From: Microbacterium allomyrinae
GTDB taxonomy: Bacteria > Actinomycetota > Actinomycetes > Actinomycetales > Microbacteriaceae
DNA: 64,000 nucleotides
Direction: 5' to 3'
Assembly (NCBI RefSeq): GCF_020682705.1
Contig: NZ_JAGTTN010000001.1
Span: 62,001-126,000, forward strand
Below the pieces are notes generated by a model. It saw only the letters and a program-made list of their open reading frames with translations. It ran no database searches and had not been told where the DNA came from. Shown here piece after piece: positions 53,486 through 63,920 of the stretch; the first letter of the stretch is position 1, and each line of letters starts with the position of its first letter. Position numbers and translations under genes: made by a program.

Positions 53486-54139
53486 TCACGCGGCTGCCCC
53501 ACCCTGCACGTCGAGCCCGAGCCAGGTCGCGAGCTCGCTGATCTCACGAGCCACCGCGTCGCCGGTCTGGGGTGTGAAGGGCTCGTCCTCGTGCACGGCG
53601 TGCACGCGAAGCACCCCCGCCCGACGGTCGGCCTTGGCGTCGAGCTTGCCGACGAACCGGTCTCCGTGAAGGATCGGCAGCGCGAAGTAGCCCCAGCGGC
53701 GCTTCGCGGCCGGTTTGTATATCTCGAGCAGATACTCGAATCCGAACAGTTCCGCCAGTCGACGCCGATCCGACACGAGCCGGTCGAACGGCGAAAGCAG
53801 CGCGGTGCGCGGCGTGAACGCGTCGAGACTATCCAGCGCCGCCGGATCGACGCGCCAGCGCCCGTCGACGCCTTCCACCACCGCCTCCTCCCCCATCTCG
53901 CCCACGTCGATCGGCTCGAACGGCTGGGCGATTCCCCGGGCGCGCGCGAGCCCGAATGCGCTCAGGCGCCGCTCGGCGCGCTCGCGTGCGGCATCTTCGG
54001 GCGACATCTCCGGCAGGTCGCGCGGGTAAACCCGCTCCGCATCGATCGTCTCGACGATGCCTGCCGGGCGTTCGGCCGTCAGCAACTGAGCGCGCACCGC
54101 GATGCGTCGCGCCTGCTCACGCGTCAGCCGATGGAGCAT
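53486..54139 (-). CDS. Winged-helix (HTH_42/YcaQ-like) protein with large internal deletion
   Basis: Only 217 residues remain of a family usually about 370-400. The N-terminal LTREQARRIAVRAQLLTAERP jumps, still in frame, to AERVYPRDLPEMSPEDAARERAERRLSAFGLARARG and the normal C-terminus (LLSPFDRLVSDRRRLAELFGFEYLLEIYKPAAKRRWGYFALPIL). About 150-170 central residues carrying much of the fold are missing. TAGCGT lies six bases before the ATG, so it may still be transcribed. Confidence 0.72.
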   Translation of the reverse strand: MLHRLTREQARRIAVRAQLLTAERPAGIVETIDAERVYPRDLPEMSPEDAARERAERRLSAFGLARARGIAQPFEPIDVGEMGEEAVVEGVDGRWRVDPAALDSLDAFTPRTALLSPFDRLVSDRRRLAELFGFEYLLEIYKPAAKRRWGYFALPILHGDRFVGKLDAKADRRAGVLRVHAVHEDEPFTPQTGDAVAREISELATWLGLDVQGGAAA

Positions 54140-54257
54140 GCCCCGACGCTACCGCCGGGAGCGGACAGCGGTGGAGGGGTTCGACCCGCTCGTTCCTCGC
54201 TACACGTCCCCGACTCGCACCGCGTCAAACGCTCGTGCCTCGCATCGAACGGGAGAC

Positions 54258-54824
54258 TCAGAACTGCACTCTCGGCGGCTCGGAGATCGCCGCACCGTCG
54301 ATGACCTCGAAGAACTCCCGCTCGTGGAAGCCCAGGTTGCGGGCGAACATATTGTTCGGGAACACCTTGATCTTGGTGTTGAGCTCGCGCACTCCGCCGT
54401 TGTAGAAGCGGCGCGACGCCTGGATCTTGTCTTCGGTGTCGACGATCGATTGCTGGAGCTGCAGGAAGTTCTGGCTCGCCTGCAGCTGAGGGTAGGCCTC
54501 GGCGACGGCGAACAGCGACTTCAGCGCCTGCTGCAGATGCCCCTCGGCGATACCCGCCTCGGCTGGTCCGCCGGCGGACAGAGTCTCGGCACGGGCCCGG
54601 GTCACATTCTCGAACACGGCCTTCTCATGCGCCGCGTAGCCCTTCACGGCCTCGATGAGATTCGGCAGCAGATCGGCACGTCTCTTGAGCTGGACTGTGA
54701 TGTCACTCCACGCCTCATCCACCCGCACGTTCAACTGCACGAGCGAGTTGTACGTCGCCCAGAGATAGATGCCCGCGATGACGACGAGCGCCACCACGAT
54801 GATGACAGCGATCAGCCACTCCAT
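54258..54824 (-). CDS. lemA: LemA family protein
   Basis: The 188-residue protein has one N-terminal membrane helix, then the LemA helical domain (YNSLVQLNVRVDEAWSDITVQLKRRADLLPNLIEAVKGYAAHEKAVFENV) and a FNGGVRELNTKIKVFP-like end. It is membrane-anchored; biological role unclear. Confidence 0.93.
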   Translation of the reverse strand: MEWLIAVIIVVALVVIAGIYLWATYNSLVQLNVRVDEAWSDITVQLKRRADLLPNLIEAVKGYAAHEKAVFENVTRARAETLSAGGPAEAGIAEGHLQQALKSLFAVAEAYPQLQASQNFLQLQQSIVDTEDKIQASRRFYNGGVRELNTKIKVFPNNMFARNLGFHEREFFEVIDGAAISEPPRVQF

Positions 54825-54907
54825 AGCCGAGACTCCGTTCCAGGTGTGCCCTCATCCTAGCCACGAGCACACCGCACGCAGGAGCCGGAGCGGGCTACTC
54901 CCAGCCG

Positions 54908-56221
54908 TTACCCACCGAGGACGCGTTCGAGGTACGGGTTCTGGAACAGCCGCTCCGGATCGAGGGTGTCGCGAAGGGCGACGAAGTCGTCGAAACGCGG
55001 ATACCGTTCGCGAAGCGTCTCGGCCCCGAGCGTGTGCAGCTTGCCCCAGTGCGGGCGTCCGCCGTAACTGAGCATGATCTCTTCCACGGCGCCGAAGTAC
55101 TCGGTCGGATCGTCGCGCCAGTAGCGGTGAACGGCGATGTAGCCGGTCGCGCGCCCGTGCGCCGTGGAGAGCCAGAGATCGTCGGCGGCGGCGAAGCGCA
55201 CTTCTACCGGGAACGAGATCCGCCAGCCGCGATCGGAAACAAGCGCGCGCAACTGTGCGAACGCGGCCCGCACGTTCTCGGCCGGCAGAGCGTATTCCAT
55301 CTCACGAAAGCGCACCGACCTGGCCGTCGCGAACACGCGGGCCGAGGCATCCGTGAATTCGCGATCGCCCCAGAGCCGCACCGCGGTGCGGTTGATGGCC
55401 GGAATCGCAGCCGGGACCGCCTTCGCCACGCTGCACGCGATCTGATGCAGTCCGGTGCCGACGACCGCATCGTCGACCCACTTGCCGATGGGTGAGAGCG
55501 GATGCCGCGGCGCATCGTCGGGAAGCCGGGTGTTGGTCTTCGTCATCGCGCGATCGGTGTGGGGGAACCAGTACAACTCGAAGTGATCCGCCGCCGCCAC
55601 GCGCTCATCCAGCGCCACGAGCACCTCTTCGAGGCCCTCGGGCTGTTCGACGGCATGCAGCACGAACGCCGGGACGCACTGCAGTGTCACCTCTACGAGG
55701 ATGCCGAGGGCTCCCAGGCCCAGCGCAACCGCCGGCAGCATCTCGGTGTTCTCGTGCTCGTCGATACGCAGGAGATCGCCGGATGCCATCACCAGCGTCG
55801 CGCCCACGACCTGCGTCGAGATACCTCCGAAGCGCGCCCCGGTGCCGTGGGTGCCGGTGGAGATCGCGCCCGCCACGGACTGCTGATCGATGTCGCCCAG
55901 ATTCTCCATCGCGAGACCGTGCGGCGCGAGGAGCGCCGGGATCTGGTGCAGCCGCGTGCCGGCGAGGAGCGTGACGCGCGCCCGGTCCGCATCGACCGAG
56001 ACGATCCCGGTGAGATCGCGCAGTTCGAGAAGCACACCGGGTGCGACCGCGATGCCGGTGAAACTGTGCCCCGCGCCGACCGCCTTCACGGGCATCCGCC
56101 GCGCCGCGGCCGCGCTCACTGCGCGCTGGACGGCTTCGATCGTGCGGGGGAACTCGATCCGCTGCGGCCGCACCGACTCGGAACGCGCCCAGTTCTGCCA
56201 GCTTCCGCCGGGACGCGTCAC
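54908..56221 (-). CDS. FAD-dependent D-arabinono/gulono-1,4-lactone oxidase-type enzyme
   Basis: The 437-residue protein has the FAD_binding_4 core (VKAVGAGHSFTGIAVAPGVLLELRDLTGI, DIDQQSVAGAISTGTHGTGARFGGISTQV) and the aldonolactone-oxidase C-terminus (RPHWGKLHTLGAETLRERYPRFDDFVALRDTLDPERLFQNPYLERVLG). It should oxidise a sugar lactone or alditol. GTG start coupled to the PLP enzyme upstream by GTGA. Confidence 0.88.
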   Translation of the reverse strand: MTRPGGSWQNWARSESVRPQRIEFPRTIEAVQRAVSAAAARRMPVKAVGAGHSFTGIAVAPGVLLELRDLTGIVSVDADRARVTLLAGTRLHQIPALLAPHGLAMENLGDIDQQSVAGAISTGTHGTGARFGGISTQVVGATLVMASGDLLRIDEHENTEMLPAVALGLGALGILVEVTLQCVPAFVLHAVEQPEGLEEVLVALDERVAAADHFELYWFPHTDRAMTKTNTRLPDDAPRHPLSPIGKWVDDAVVGTGLHQIACSVAKAVPAAIPAINRTAVRLWGDREFTDASARVFATARSVRFREMEYALPAENVRAAFAQLRALVSDRGWRISFPVEVRFAAADDLWLSTAHGRATGYIAVHRYWRDDPTEYFGAVEEIMLSYGGRPHWGKLHTLGAETLRERYPRFDDFVALRDTLDPERLFQNPYLERVLGG

Positions 56222-57465
56222 AGGAACGCCTTCCCCTCGCCGCGGTAGGTGTCGATCGTGCCCGCGAGGACTGCACCCTCGACCACGTGGTAGTGATCGA
56301 CCCGCTCGGCGAGCTCACCGCTCTTGGCGTGACGGAACCAGACACGGTCGCCGACGTGGAGGTCGCGTGCGGCGTCTCCGCGCAGAGGCGTCTGCACCTC
56401 TCCGGCGCCCTCACGCGGTGCGGTGCGAAGCCCTCCCGGCCACACCGGAGCCGGCTGGCGCGATTCGACGGCGGGGCCCGAGGCGATCCACCCTCCGCCG
56501 AGGACGGTCGCCACATCGGGGAGCGGCTTGCGCACCACGTCGAGCGCGAACGCGGCCGCGGGCGCGGGATCGAATGCCCGGTAGCCGTCGAACAGGCGCC
56601 CCGCGAGCAGGCCGCTGCCGGCGGTGAGCTCGGTGACCGCGAGATCGGATGCCGTCAGCTCGAGCGAGCCGGTTCCTCCGCCGTTGACGAACTCCAACGG
56701 AGCGATGTCACGCAGAGCCGCGACGATGGCCGCGCGCCGGTCGAGCAGCTCGGCGGCGGAGCGGCGCTGCATCCACCGCACGACCACGTCGCCGGACCCG
56801 GTGGCATCGCCCTGGCCAGCGATCTGAGCCTCGTACATCATGAGACCCACGAGGCGGAAGCCGACGCGCGCGGCGATCGAGCGGGCGAGCGCCGCGACCT
56901 CGGCAGGATCGTGCACCGGCGAGCGGAGTACGCCGATATGCCCGAGTCCCGGAGCGCGCCACGATGCGTCGGCGTCGATCGCGACCCGGATCTCGGCGCG
57001 CGTGCCCGGGGCCGCGACCGCGTCGATCAGATCGAGCTGCGCAAGGTCGTCGACCATCAGGGTGATGCGGCTCGCCGCGGCTTCGTCGGCGGCCAGCGCG
57101 GCGATCGCCGCGCGGTCGGCGGTCGGATAGCCCAGCACGATGTCGTCGTTCGACGGCGCCCCTCCGCGACTCTCGGCGAGCCACAGCGCCTCGGGGAGGG
57201 TGAACGCGAGGATGCCCTGATAGCCCGGCAGCGCGAGGACGGCATCCAGCACCTCCCGCACGCGAACGGATTTGCTCGCCACACGGATCGGCACTCCGGC
57301 GGAGCGCACCACGAGATCGAGCGCGTTGTACCGCAGCGCTTCGAGGTTGAGCGCCGCGACCGGCCCGCTCACCCCCGCGAGGGCATGGGTCATCGCGCCC
57401 CAGTAGGACGCGGGGTCCTCCCAGGGCTTCGTCGCCGGGGCGGTGGACAGGAGATCAAGGCTCAT
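56218..57465 (-). CDS. PLP amino-acid deaminase/aldolase (alanine-racemase-type fold)
   Basis: The 415-residue protein has an N-terminal alanine-racemase-like barrel with IRVASKSVRVREVL (PLP lysine) and EIRVAIDADASW, and a C-terminal beta domain with HAKSGELAERVDHYHVVEG, where His residues may bind metal as in D-threonine aldolase-type enzymes. It is coupled to the lactone oxidase. I start at MSLDLLST; upstream extensions run through the intergenic region. Confidence 0.85.
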   Translation of the reverse strand: MSLDLLSTAPATKPWEDPASYWGAMTHALAGVSGPVAALNLEALRYNALDLVVRSAGVPIRVASKSVRVREVLDAVLALPGYQGILAFTLPEALWLAESRGGAPSNDDIVLGYPTADRAAIAALAADEAAASRITLMVDDLAQLDLIDAVAAPGTRAEIRVAIDADASWRAPGLGHIGVLRSPVHDPAEVAALARSIAARVGFRLVGLMMYEAQIAGQGDATGSGDVVVRWMQRRSAAELLDRRAAIVAALRDIAPLEFVNGGGTGSLELTASDLAVTELTAGSGLLAGRLFDGYRAFDPAPAAAFALDVVRKPLPDVATVLGGGWIASGPAVESRQPAPVWPGGLRTAPREGAGEVQTPLRGDAARDLHVGDRVWFRHAKSGELAERVDHYHVVEGAVLAGTIDTYRGEGKAFL

Positions 57466-57620
57466 ACGGCCCGCTTCGGGTGCGCGCGCATGCCGTACAG
57501 CATATGTCCCGCGTGAGGGCCCGCCGTACGCGCCCGGACCCCGCGGTCGGTGCACCTGAGGCTTCGCGGGCTGCACTCATTCCCGCGTCGGCATAGTGCG
57601 CGCAGGAACGCGCGTGGGAG

Positions 57621-57694
57621 TACCCCCGGTGGGACTCGAACCCACACTCTGGCGATTTTAAGTCGCCTGCCTCTGCCGATTGGGCTACGGGGGC
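57621..57694 (-). tRNA. tRNA with anticodon UAA (Leu) but short variable loop
   Basis: All four arms fold: acceptor GCCCCCG/CGGGGGT (G-U at the first pair), D arm, anticodon stem GGCGA/TCGCC with loop CTTAAAA (anticodon UAA, reads UUA) and T arm GTGGG-TTCGAGT-CCCAC. CCA is not encoded. The variable loop is only five bases (AGAGT), whereas leucine tRNAs normally have a long variable arm. Confidence 0.85.
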
Positions 57695-57756
57695 GCGAAC
57701 CCCACGATAGCCGCCGACGTCAGTTGATCGCCGTGGCGCCGCCCGTGCCGCACACA

Positions 57757-57793
57757 GAACGGCCGGGAGCGACGATGCCGCTCCCGGCCGTTC
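57757..57793 (-). terminator. Terminator after ndh
   Basis: GAACGGCCGGGAGCG and its reverse complement form a perfect 15-bp stem with a seven-base loop, 27 bases past the ndh stop. Confidence 0.78.
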
Positions 57794-57820
57794 AGACTCG
57801 TGCGAACGCACGGCGAGGCA

Positions 57821-59236
57821 TCAGCTCGACGCAGCGACCTTCTCGGGTGCCTTCTTGCGCGGTGCCGCCGGCGCCTTGACAGGCTCGGCCTCGACCGGCT
57901 GCGGCGGACGCGGACGCGCGGCGAACTCTTCGAACACGTAGCGGGGGCTCTGCACGGTCGAGAGGTTCACCAGGTCGCGGCGGAGCCAGAAGTTGTTCCA
58001 CCAGCCCCACAGCACGCGGAACTTGCGCTCCCACGACGGCATCGCAAGACCGTGGTAGCCGCGGTGGGCGAACCACGCGATCAGGCCCTTCAGCGCGATG
58101 TTTCCGGACTGGAACACGCCGTTGTACAGGCCCAGGCCCGCGACCGCGCCCATGTTCTTGTGGAAGTACTCACGCGGAAGCTCACCACGCAGGACCGCGA
58201 CGAGGTTCTTCGCGAGAAGCTTCGCCTGCCGCACGGCGTGCTGCGCGTTGGGCACGCAGTAGCCGCCGACGCCACCGCCGGACAGGTCGGGCACCGCCGA
58301 GACGTCGCCGGCCGCCCAGGCGCCTTCGACGACCTCGTCCTCGCTGCCGACGCGCAGGTCGGCGCGGGTCCGGATGCGACCGCGCTCTTCGACGGGAAGG
58401 TCGCCGCCGCGCACGACCGTCGGGTTCGCCATGACGCCGGCGGTCCAGATGATGAGGTCGGTGGGGATGCTCTCGCCCGTCGACAGTTCGACGATGCCGT
58501 CGATCGCGCCGGTGAGCTGCGTGTCGAGGTGCACGTTGGCACCGCGCTTGGCGAGGTCCTTGAGGACCCACTCGCTCGTCTTGAGCGACACCTCGGGCAT
58601 GATGCGCCCCATCGCCTCGATGAGGTGGAAGTGCGTGTCGTCGAACGTGAGCTGCGGGTAGCTCTTGACGAGCGATGAGGCGAGCGACCGGAGTTCGGCG
58701 AACACCTCGATGCCGGCGAAGCCGCCACCGACGACGACCACCGTGAGGAGGCGATCACGATCGGGTCCCGGGGGGAGCACCGACGCCTTGTCGAAGTTCG
58801 ACATGAGGCGATCGCGGATCGCGACGGCCTCTTCGATCGTCTTGAGGCCGATGGCGTTGTCGGCGATCCCCGGGATGGGGAACGTGCGCGACACGGCGCC
58901 TGCCGTCACGACGATCTGGTCGTAGGCGAACTCGTACGGCTCACCGGCGATGGGCGTGATCGTCGCCACCTTGTTCGCGTGGTTGATGCCGGTGACCTTG
59001 GCGGCCACGACATTCGTGCGCTTGAGGTGGCGGCGGAGCGCGACCACCGAGTGGCGGGCCTCGATCGAACCGGCAGCGACCTCGGGAAGGAACGGCTGGT
59101 ACGTCATGTAAGGCAGCGGATCGACGATCGTCACCTCCGCCTCGTTCTTGCGCAGATGCTTCTCGAGCTTCCAGGCCGTGTAGAAGCCTGCGTATCCGCC
59201 ACCGACGATGAGGATCTTGGGCACGGTGTTGGTCAC
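57821..59236 (-). CDS. ndh: Type II NADH dehydrogenase
   Basis: The 471-residue flavoprotein has the FAD site (ILIVGGGYAGFYTAWKLEKHL), the NADH site (VVVVGGGFAGIEVFAELRSL), WTAGVMANP and WAAGDVSAVPD, and a C-terminal amphipathic region (WERKFRVLWGWWNNFWLRRD) for membrane binding. It feeds electrons from NADH to quinone without proton pumping. The last about 40 residues are a P/A/K-rich tail. GTG start. Confidence 0.92.
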   Translation of the reverse strand: MTNTVPKILIVGGGYAGFYTAWKLEKHLRKNEAEVTIVDPLPYMTYQPFLPEVAAGSIEARHSVVALRRHLKRTNVVAAKVTGINHANKVATITPIAGEPYEFAYDQIVVTAGAVSRTFPIPGIADNAIGLKTIEEAVAIRDRLMSNFDKASVLPPGPDRDRLLTVVVVGGGFAGIEVFAELRSLASSLVKSYPQLTFDDTHFHLIEAMGRIMPEVSLKTSEWVLKDLAKRGANVHLDTQLTGAIDGIVELSTGESIPTDLIIWTAGVMANPTVVRGGDLPVEERGRIRTRADLRVGSEDEVVEGAWAAGDVSAVPDLSGGGVGGYCVPNAQHAVRQAKLLAKNLVAVLRGELPREYFHKNMGAVAGLGLYNGVFQSGNIALKGLIAWFAHRGYHGLAMPSWERKFRVLWGWWNNFWLRRDLVNLSTVQSPRYVFEEFAARPRPPQPVEAEPVKAPAAPRKKAPEKVAASS

Positions 59237-59258
59237 GGTTTGGAGTACTCCTCCTGTG

Positions 59259-60560
59259 TCAGCGGCTCGGCGCGCGGGACGCCAATCGGATGCGTCGGAC
59301 AGCTGCGGTGACGCCGAGCGCCACCAGTATAGCTGTCGCGGTGACCATCGTGAGCGGCAGGGTCCCGTAGAGCAGGGTGTTGCGATCCGGCAGGAGGGGG
59401 GATGCCGCGCGCTCCGGCATCTCGGCGGACGGCAGCGGCGGCACCTCGGCCACCTGCTCCGGTTCAGGTGGCAGCGGCACGCTCTGCGCGCGGCGGTAGA
59501 GGCGCACCCATTCCTCGAGGCTGCCCATCGGGTTGGCGCTCACCGACGGCACGGTGGCCGAGACGGCGGCCGCGGCATCCACCAGTCCGTAGCCGTACAG
59601 CGGATCGGGGCGTTCCGTCGCCGCCGCCGCAGGCCGTGCGGTCTTGACGATGCGGTTGATGACGTCGTCGGCGTCGAGATCGGGATGCGCGGAGCGCACG
59701 AGAGCGGCGATGCCCGCGACGATGGGCGCGGCTCCGCTCGTGCCGTCCCACTGCACGAGGCGACCATCGGCCGAGACGCCGATCAGATCCTCGCTCGGCG
59801 CGGCGACGCCGATGGTGATGCCCTGCGTCGACGCGTTGACGCTCGCCTTCCCCTGCGGATCGACCCCTGCCACCGTGAGGACTCCGGGGATCGTGGCCGG
59901 GGCGCCCACCCGTGTCGTGCCGCTGCCGCGGTTTCCGGCGGCGACGACCACGACCACATCGTGGTCGAAGGCGTAGAGGAACGCGTCATCCCAGCTCTCG
60001 GGCCAGTCGGGCAGGTTCGTGGTGAGCGACATGTTGATCACATCGGCGCCGTTGTCGACCGACCAGCGGATGGCGTCGGCGATCTGGTCGGCGAAGGAAC
60101 GCGTCGCCGAGGAGCCGAAGCCGACGGAGACCGACAGCAGCTCGGCCTCGGGTGCGACGCCGATCATGCCGGTGCCGGGTCCGGTCCCCCGCCCTGCGGC
60201 GAGCGAGGCCACCCAGCTGCCGTGGTCGGCATCGACGGCGCCCACCGGCGTGCGCCCGTCCGACGCGCCGACCCCCGACACGTCGGTGCCCCCGGCGACC
60301 GCGCCGTCGAACTCCACCGGGCCTTTGCCGATCCCGGTGTCGATGATCGCGATCGTCGTCCCCGCGCCGCGCGTCGTCTCCCAGGCCTTCTCGATGCCGT
60401 AGTCCGCCAGCCAGTACTCCGCGGCGCGGATGGGGTCTTCGTCGGCCGTATCGGATGCGAGCGCCGAAGCAGGCGCGGCGGCGACCAGTGTCAGCGCGAC
60501 GGCCGCAGCAGCGACCACCGCCGGCAGACGCCGCCCGATCCGTCTGCGCCGGGCCGTCAT
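59259..60560 (-). CDS. Secreted S8 subtilisin-like (mycosin-type) serine protease
   Basis: The 433-residue protein has a signal peptide (ending near ASALAS), the catalytic triad IIDTGIG, DHGSWVASLAAG and GTSGAAPIVAGIAALV, the oxyanion AAGNRGSG, and a C-terminal membrane helix with a basic tail, the mycosin layout. There is no ESX gene cluster next to it here. The ATG overlaps the DUF501 stop as ATGA; a longer frame upstream runs through that gene. Confidence 0.88.
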   Translation of the reverse strand: MTARRRRIGRRLPAVVAAAAVALTLVAAAPASALASDTADEDPIRAAEYWLADYGIEKAWETTRGAGTTIAIIDTGIGKGPVEFDGAVAGGTDVSGVGASDGRTPVGAVDADHGSWVASLAAGRGTGPGTGMIGVAPEAELLSVSVGFGSSATRSFADQIADAIRWSVDNGADVINMSLTTNLPDWPESWDDAFLYAFDHDVVVVVAAGNRGSGTTRVGAPATIPGVLTVAGVDPQGKASVNASTQGITIGVAAPSEDLIGVSADGRLVQWDGTSGAAPIVAGIAALVRSAHPDLDADDVINRIVKTARPAAAATERPDPLYGYGLVDAAAAVSATVPSVSANPMGSLEEWVRLYRRAQSVPLPPEPEQVAEVPPLPSAEMPERAASPLLPDRNTLLYGTLPLTMVTATAILVALGVTAAVRRIRLASRAPSR

Positions 60561-61111
60561 CCGTCGGTTCCGGCCTCGGCCGCGCCCGGCCGGGCTCCGC
60601 CCGTCCCCGGCTGAGTGCACACGCAGCGCGTGGGCGACCACGTCGACATCGCGATGGCGCGATCGCCGATGGGGTTGACGCCCGGACCCGCCGCCAGGGC
60701 ATGACCCGCGAGCGCGTGCAGGCACTTCACGCGCGTGGGCATTCCCCCGGCCGAGATGCCCTCGATCTCGTCGACCTCGCCGTAGACGGCGCGGTCGCGC
60801 AGGAACGCCTCGTGCGCCCGGGCGTAGCCAGCGGCCAGCTCTTCGTCCTCGGCGAGCTCGTCGTTCATGCCCCGCATGACGTGATCCGCCTCGAGCACCG
60901 ACATCGCGGCGGTCGCGGCCGGGTGGGTGAGGTAGTAGAACGTGGGGAACGGCGTGCCGTCGGGCAACCGCGGCGTGGTCGCGACGACGGTGGGGTTTCC
61001 GCACACGCAACGCGCGGCGATCCCGACGACGCCGCGGGCGGGGCGCCCGAGCTGCTCGCGCAGGACGGCCAGGTCGGCGTCGCTGACAGGGGGGAATGGC
61101 GGGGTCGTCAC
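60557..61111 (-). CDS. DUF501 family protein
   Basis: The 184-residue protein has the DUF501 pattern (VVGIAARCVCGNPTVVATTPRLPDGTPFPTFYYLTHPAA, RVKCLHALAGHALAAGPGVNPIGD) with conserved cysteines. It sits between divIC and the S8 protease, a standard actinobacterial order. GTG start with AGGAG. Confidence 0.9.
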   Translation of the reverse strand: MTTPPFPPVSDADLAVLREQLGRPARGVVGIAARCVCGNPTVVATTPRLPDGTPFPTFYYLTHPAATAAMSVLEADHVMRGMNDELAEDEELAAGYARAHEAFLRDRAVYGEVDEIEGISAGGMPTRVKCLHALAGHALAAGPGVNPIGDRAIAMSTWSPTRCVCTQPGTGGARPGAAEAGTDG

Positions 61112-61220
61112 GGGATTCTCCTAGGTCGAGTGCCAGGGTACCGGCCACGCCTGGGACGCTGCTGGAGAGAGCCGGGCACGTGCGGGCCCCGCAGAACGGA
61201 TGCTGCTCCCCGCCGCCGGC

Positions 61221-61745
61221 TCAAGGAGCCGGCGTGGCAGTGGGCTCAGGGTCGGGCACACCCACCGTCACGGGCGCGACGGTGCGGGCGAGCCCCGCCT
61301 CGGTGACCGAACGGACCAGCTGGGCCATCCAATCCGTGCGCGTCTGCTCGACGTCCTCGCTCACCGGCTCGCGCTCCTGCGGTGCGAGCTCGGGCGGCAG
61401 ATCGTCGTCCACGAGGTAGACGACCTCGCCGGGCTTGACGTAATAGAGCCGTTCGCGCGCCTGCGTCGTGATGTAGGCCGGATCGCTCCAGCGGTCGCGC
61501 TGGGACTCCAGCTCGGCGACCTCGTCGCGGCTGACCTGCACTGCGGCCTCGATCGCCGCGATCTGCTGACGCTGATCGACGTACGTGCCGATCGTGGGAA
61601 CGAGCACGAACGCCGCCAGCACCACGAGGCCGAGCATGATGACCATGAAGCCGGACAGACGGATGCCGCCCAGCCATTCACGCACGTCGATCGGGCGCCG
61701 CGGCGGACGGGAGGAACGAGGAGAGGGAGCCGTCTTCTTCGCCAC
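61221..61745 (-). CDS. Septum formation initiator (FtsB/DivIC family)
   Basis: The 174-residue protein has a polar basic N-terminus, one membrane helix (FMVIMLGLVVLAAFVLVPTIGTYV), a coiled coil (QQIAAIEAAVQVSRDEVAELESQRDRW) and ARERLYYVKPGEVVYLV. It is a divisome component acting with FtsL/FtsQ. GTG start with AGGGGGAG upstream. Confidence 0.9.
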   Translation of the reverse strand: MAKKTAPSPRSSRPPRRPIDVREWLGGIRLSGFMVIMLGLVVLAAFVLVPTIGTYVDQRQQIAAIEAAVQVSRDEVAELESQRDRWSDPAYITTQARERLYYVKPGEVVYLVDDDLPPELAPQEREPVSEDVEQTRTDWMAQLVRSVTEAGLARTVAPVTVGVPDPEPTATPAP

Positions 61746-61776
61746 GGCTCCCCCTCTCGTCTCTGCGTCGTGCGCG

Positions 61777-63111
<1,335 letters not shown>

Positions 63112-63183
63112 CTACCCTATCGATGGGAGCGACCCTTTATCGACGCGATGGCCCGTCTGGACGAGGCGTCGCGGCATCCGTCG

Positions 63184-63888
63184 TCACACGACGATCGCGA
63201 TCGCGATGCCGTCGTAGCCCTTCGCATCGAGGGTCTGCAGGGCTGTCGCATCGAATCGGGGATCCCGCCCGAGCATCTCGAGACCGCGCTGGACGCCGAT
63301 GATCTGCGGGTTCTCGGTCGCCGGGTTGGCGACCTCGCCGCCGCGGACCGTGTTGTCGACGACCACCACCGTCCCCGGCCTGCCGAGCCTCGCCGCCCAG
63401 TCGAGGTAGATCGTGTTGGACTCCTTGTCGGCGTCGATGAAGACGAGGTCGAACGGTGCCGCACTGCCGTCGAGGATCGGACCGGCGAGCGTGGGCAGCA
63501 CGTCGGCGCCGCGGCCCAGCATGATCTCCACCCGCCCTCCGACCCCGGCGCGCTCGAGGTTCGCCCGCGCGATGTCGGCGGTCCGCGGCTCCGCCTCGAT
63601 CGTGACCACCCGGCCGTCGTCGGGCAGACCCCTCGCGAGCCAGATCGTCGAGTACGCGCCGAGGGTGCCGATCTCGAGCACGCGGCGGGCGCCGGAGATC
63701 CGCGCGAGGAGGTGCAGAAGTTTGCCGTTCACCGGCGCCACCTCGATGGCGGGAAGCCCCGCCGCGTTCTGGTCGACCACGGCGCGCTCGAGTCCGGGAT
63801 CGTGACCGACGAGCGTCTCGGTGAGGTATGCGTCGACGCGCTCCCACGTCGCAGGAGTGGGCAGGGTATCGGGGATGGGCTCGGCCAT
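63184..63888 (-). CDS. O-methyltransferase (SAM-dependent, CCoAOMT-like)
   Basis: The 234-residue protein has VLEIGTLGAYSTIWLARGLPDDGRVVTIE (SAM site) and DLVFIDADKESNTIYLDWAARLGRPGTVVVVDNTVRGG, the class of metal-dependent O-methyltransferases. Substrate unknown. I use the ATG at MAEPIPDT; a TTG twelve codons earlier overlaps the preceding stop as TTGA. Confidence 0.82.
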   Translation of the reverse strand: MAEPIPDTLPTPATWERVDAYLTETLVGHDPGLERAVVDQNAAGLPAIEVAPVNGKLLHLLARISGARRVLEIGTLGAYSTIWLARGLPDDGRVVTIEAEPRTADIARANLERAGVGGRVEIMLGRGADVLPTLAGPILDGSAAPFDLVFIDADKESNTIYLDWAARLGRPGTVVVVDNTVRGGEVANPATENPQIIGVQRGLEMLGRDPRFDATALQTLDAKGYDGIAIAIVV

Positions 63889-63920
63889 GGCGTCCAGCCA
63901 ATCGCCCGGCCCGCCGGGCG

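Noticed and set aside
60561..61148. Extension upstream of the S8 protease
   Set aside because: It overlaps the DUF501 gene out of frame, and a clear signal peptide follows the ATG at 60,560.
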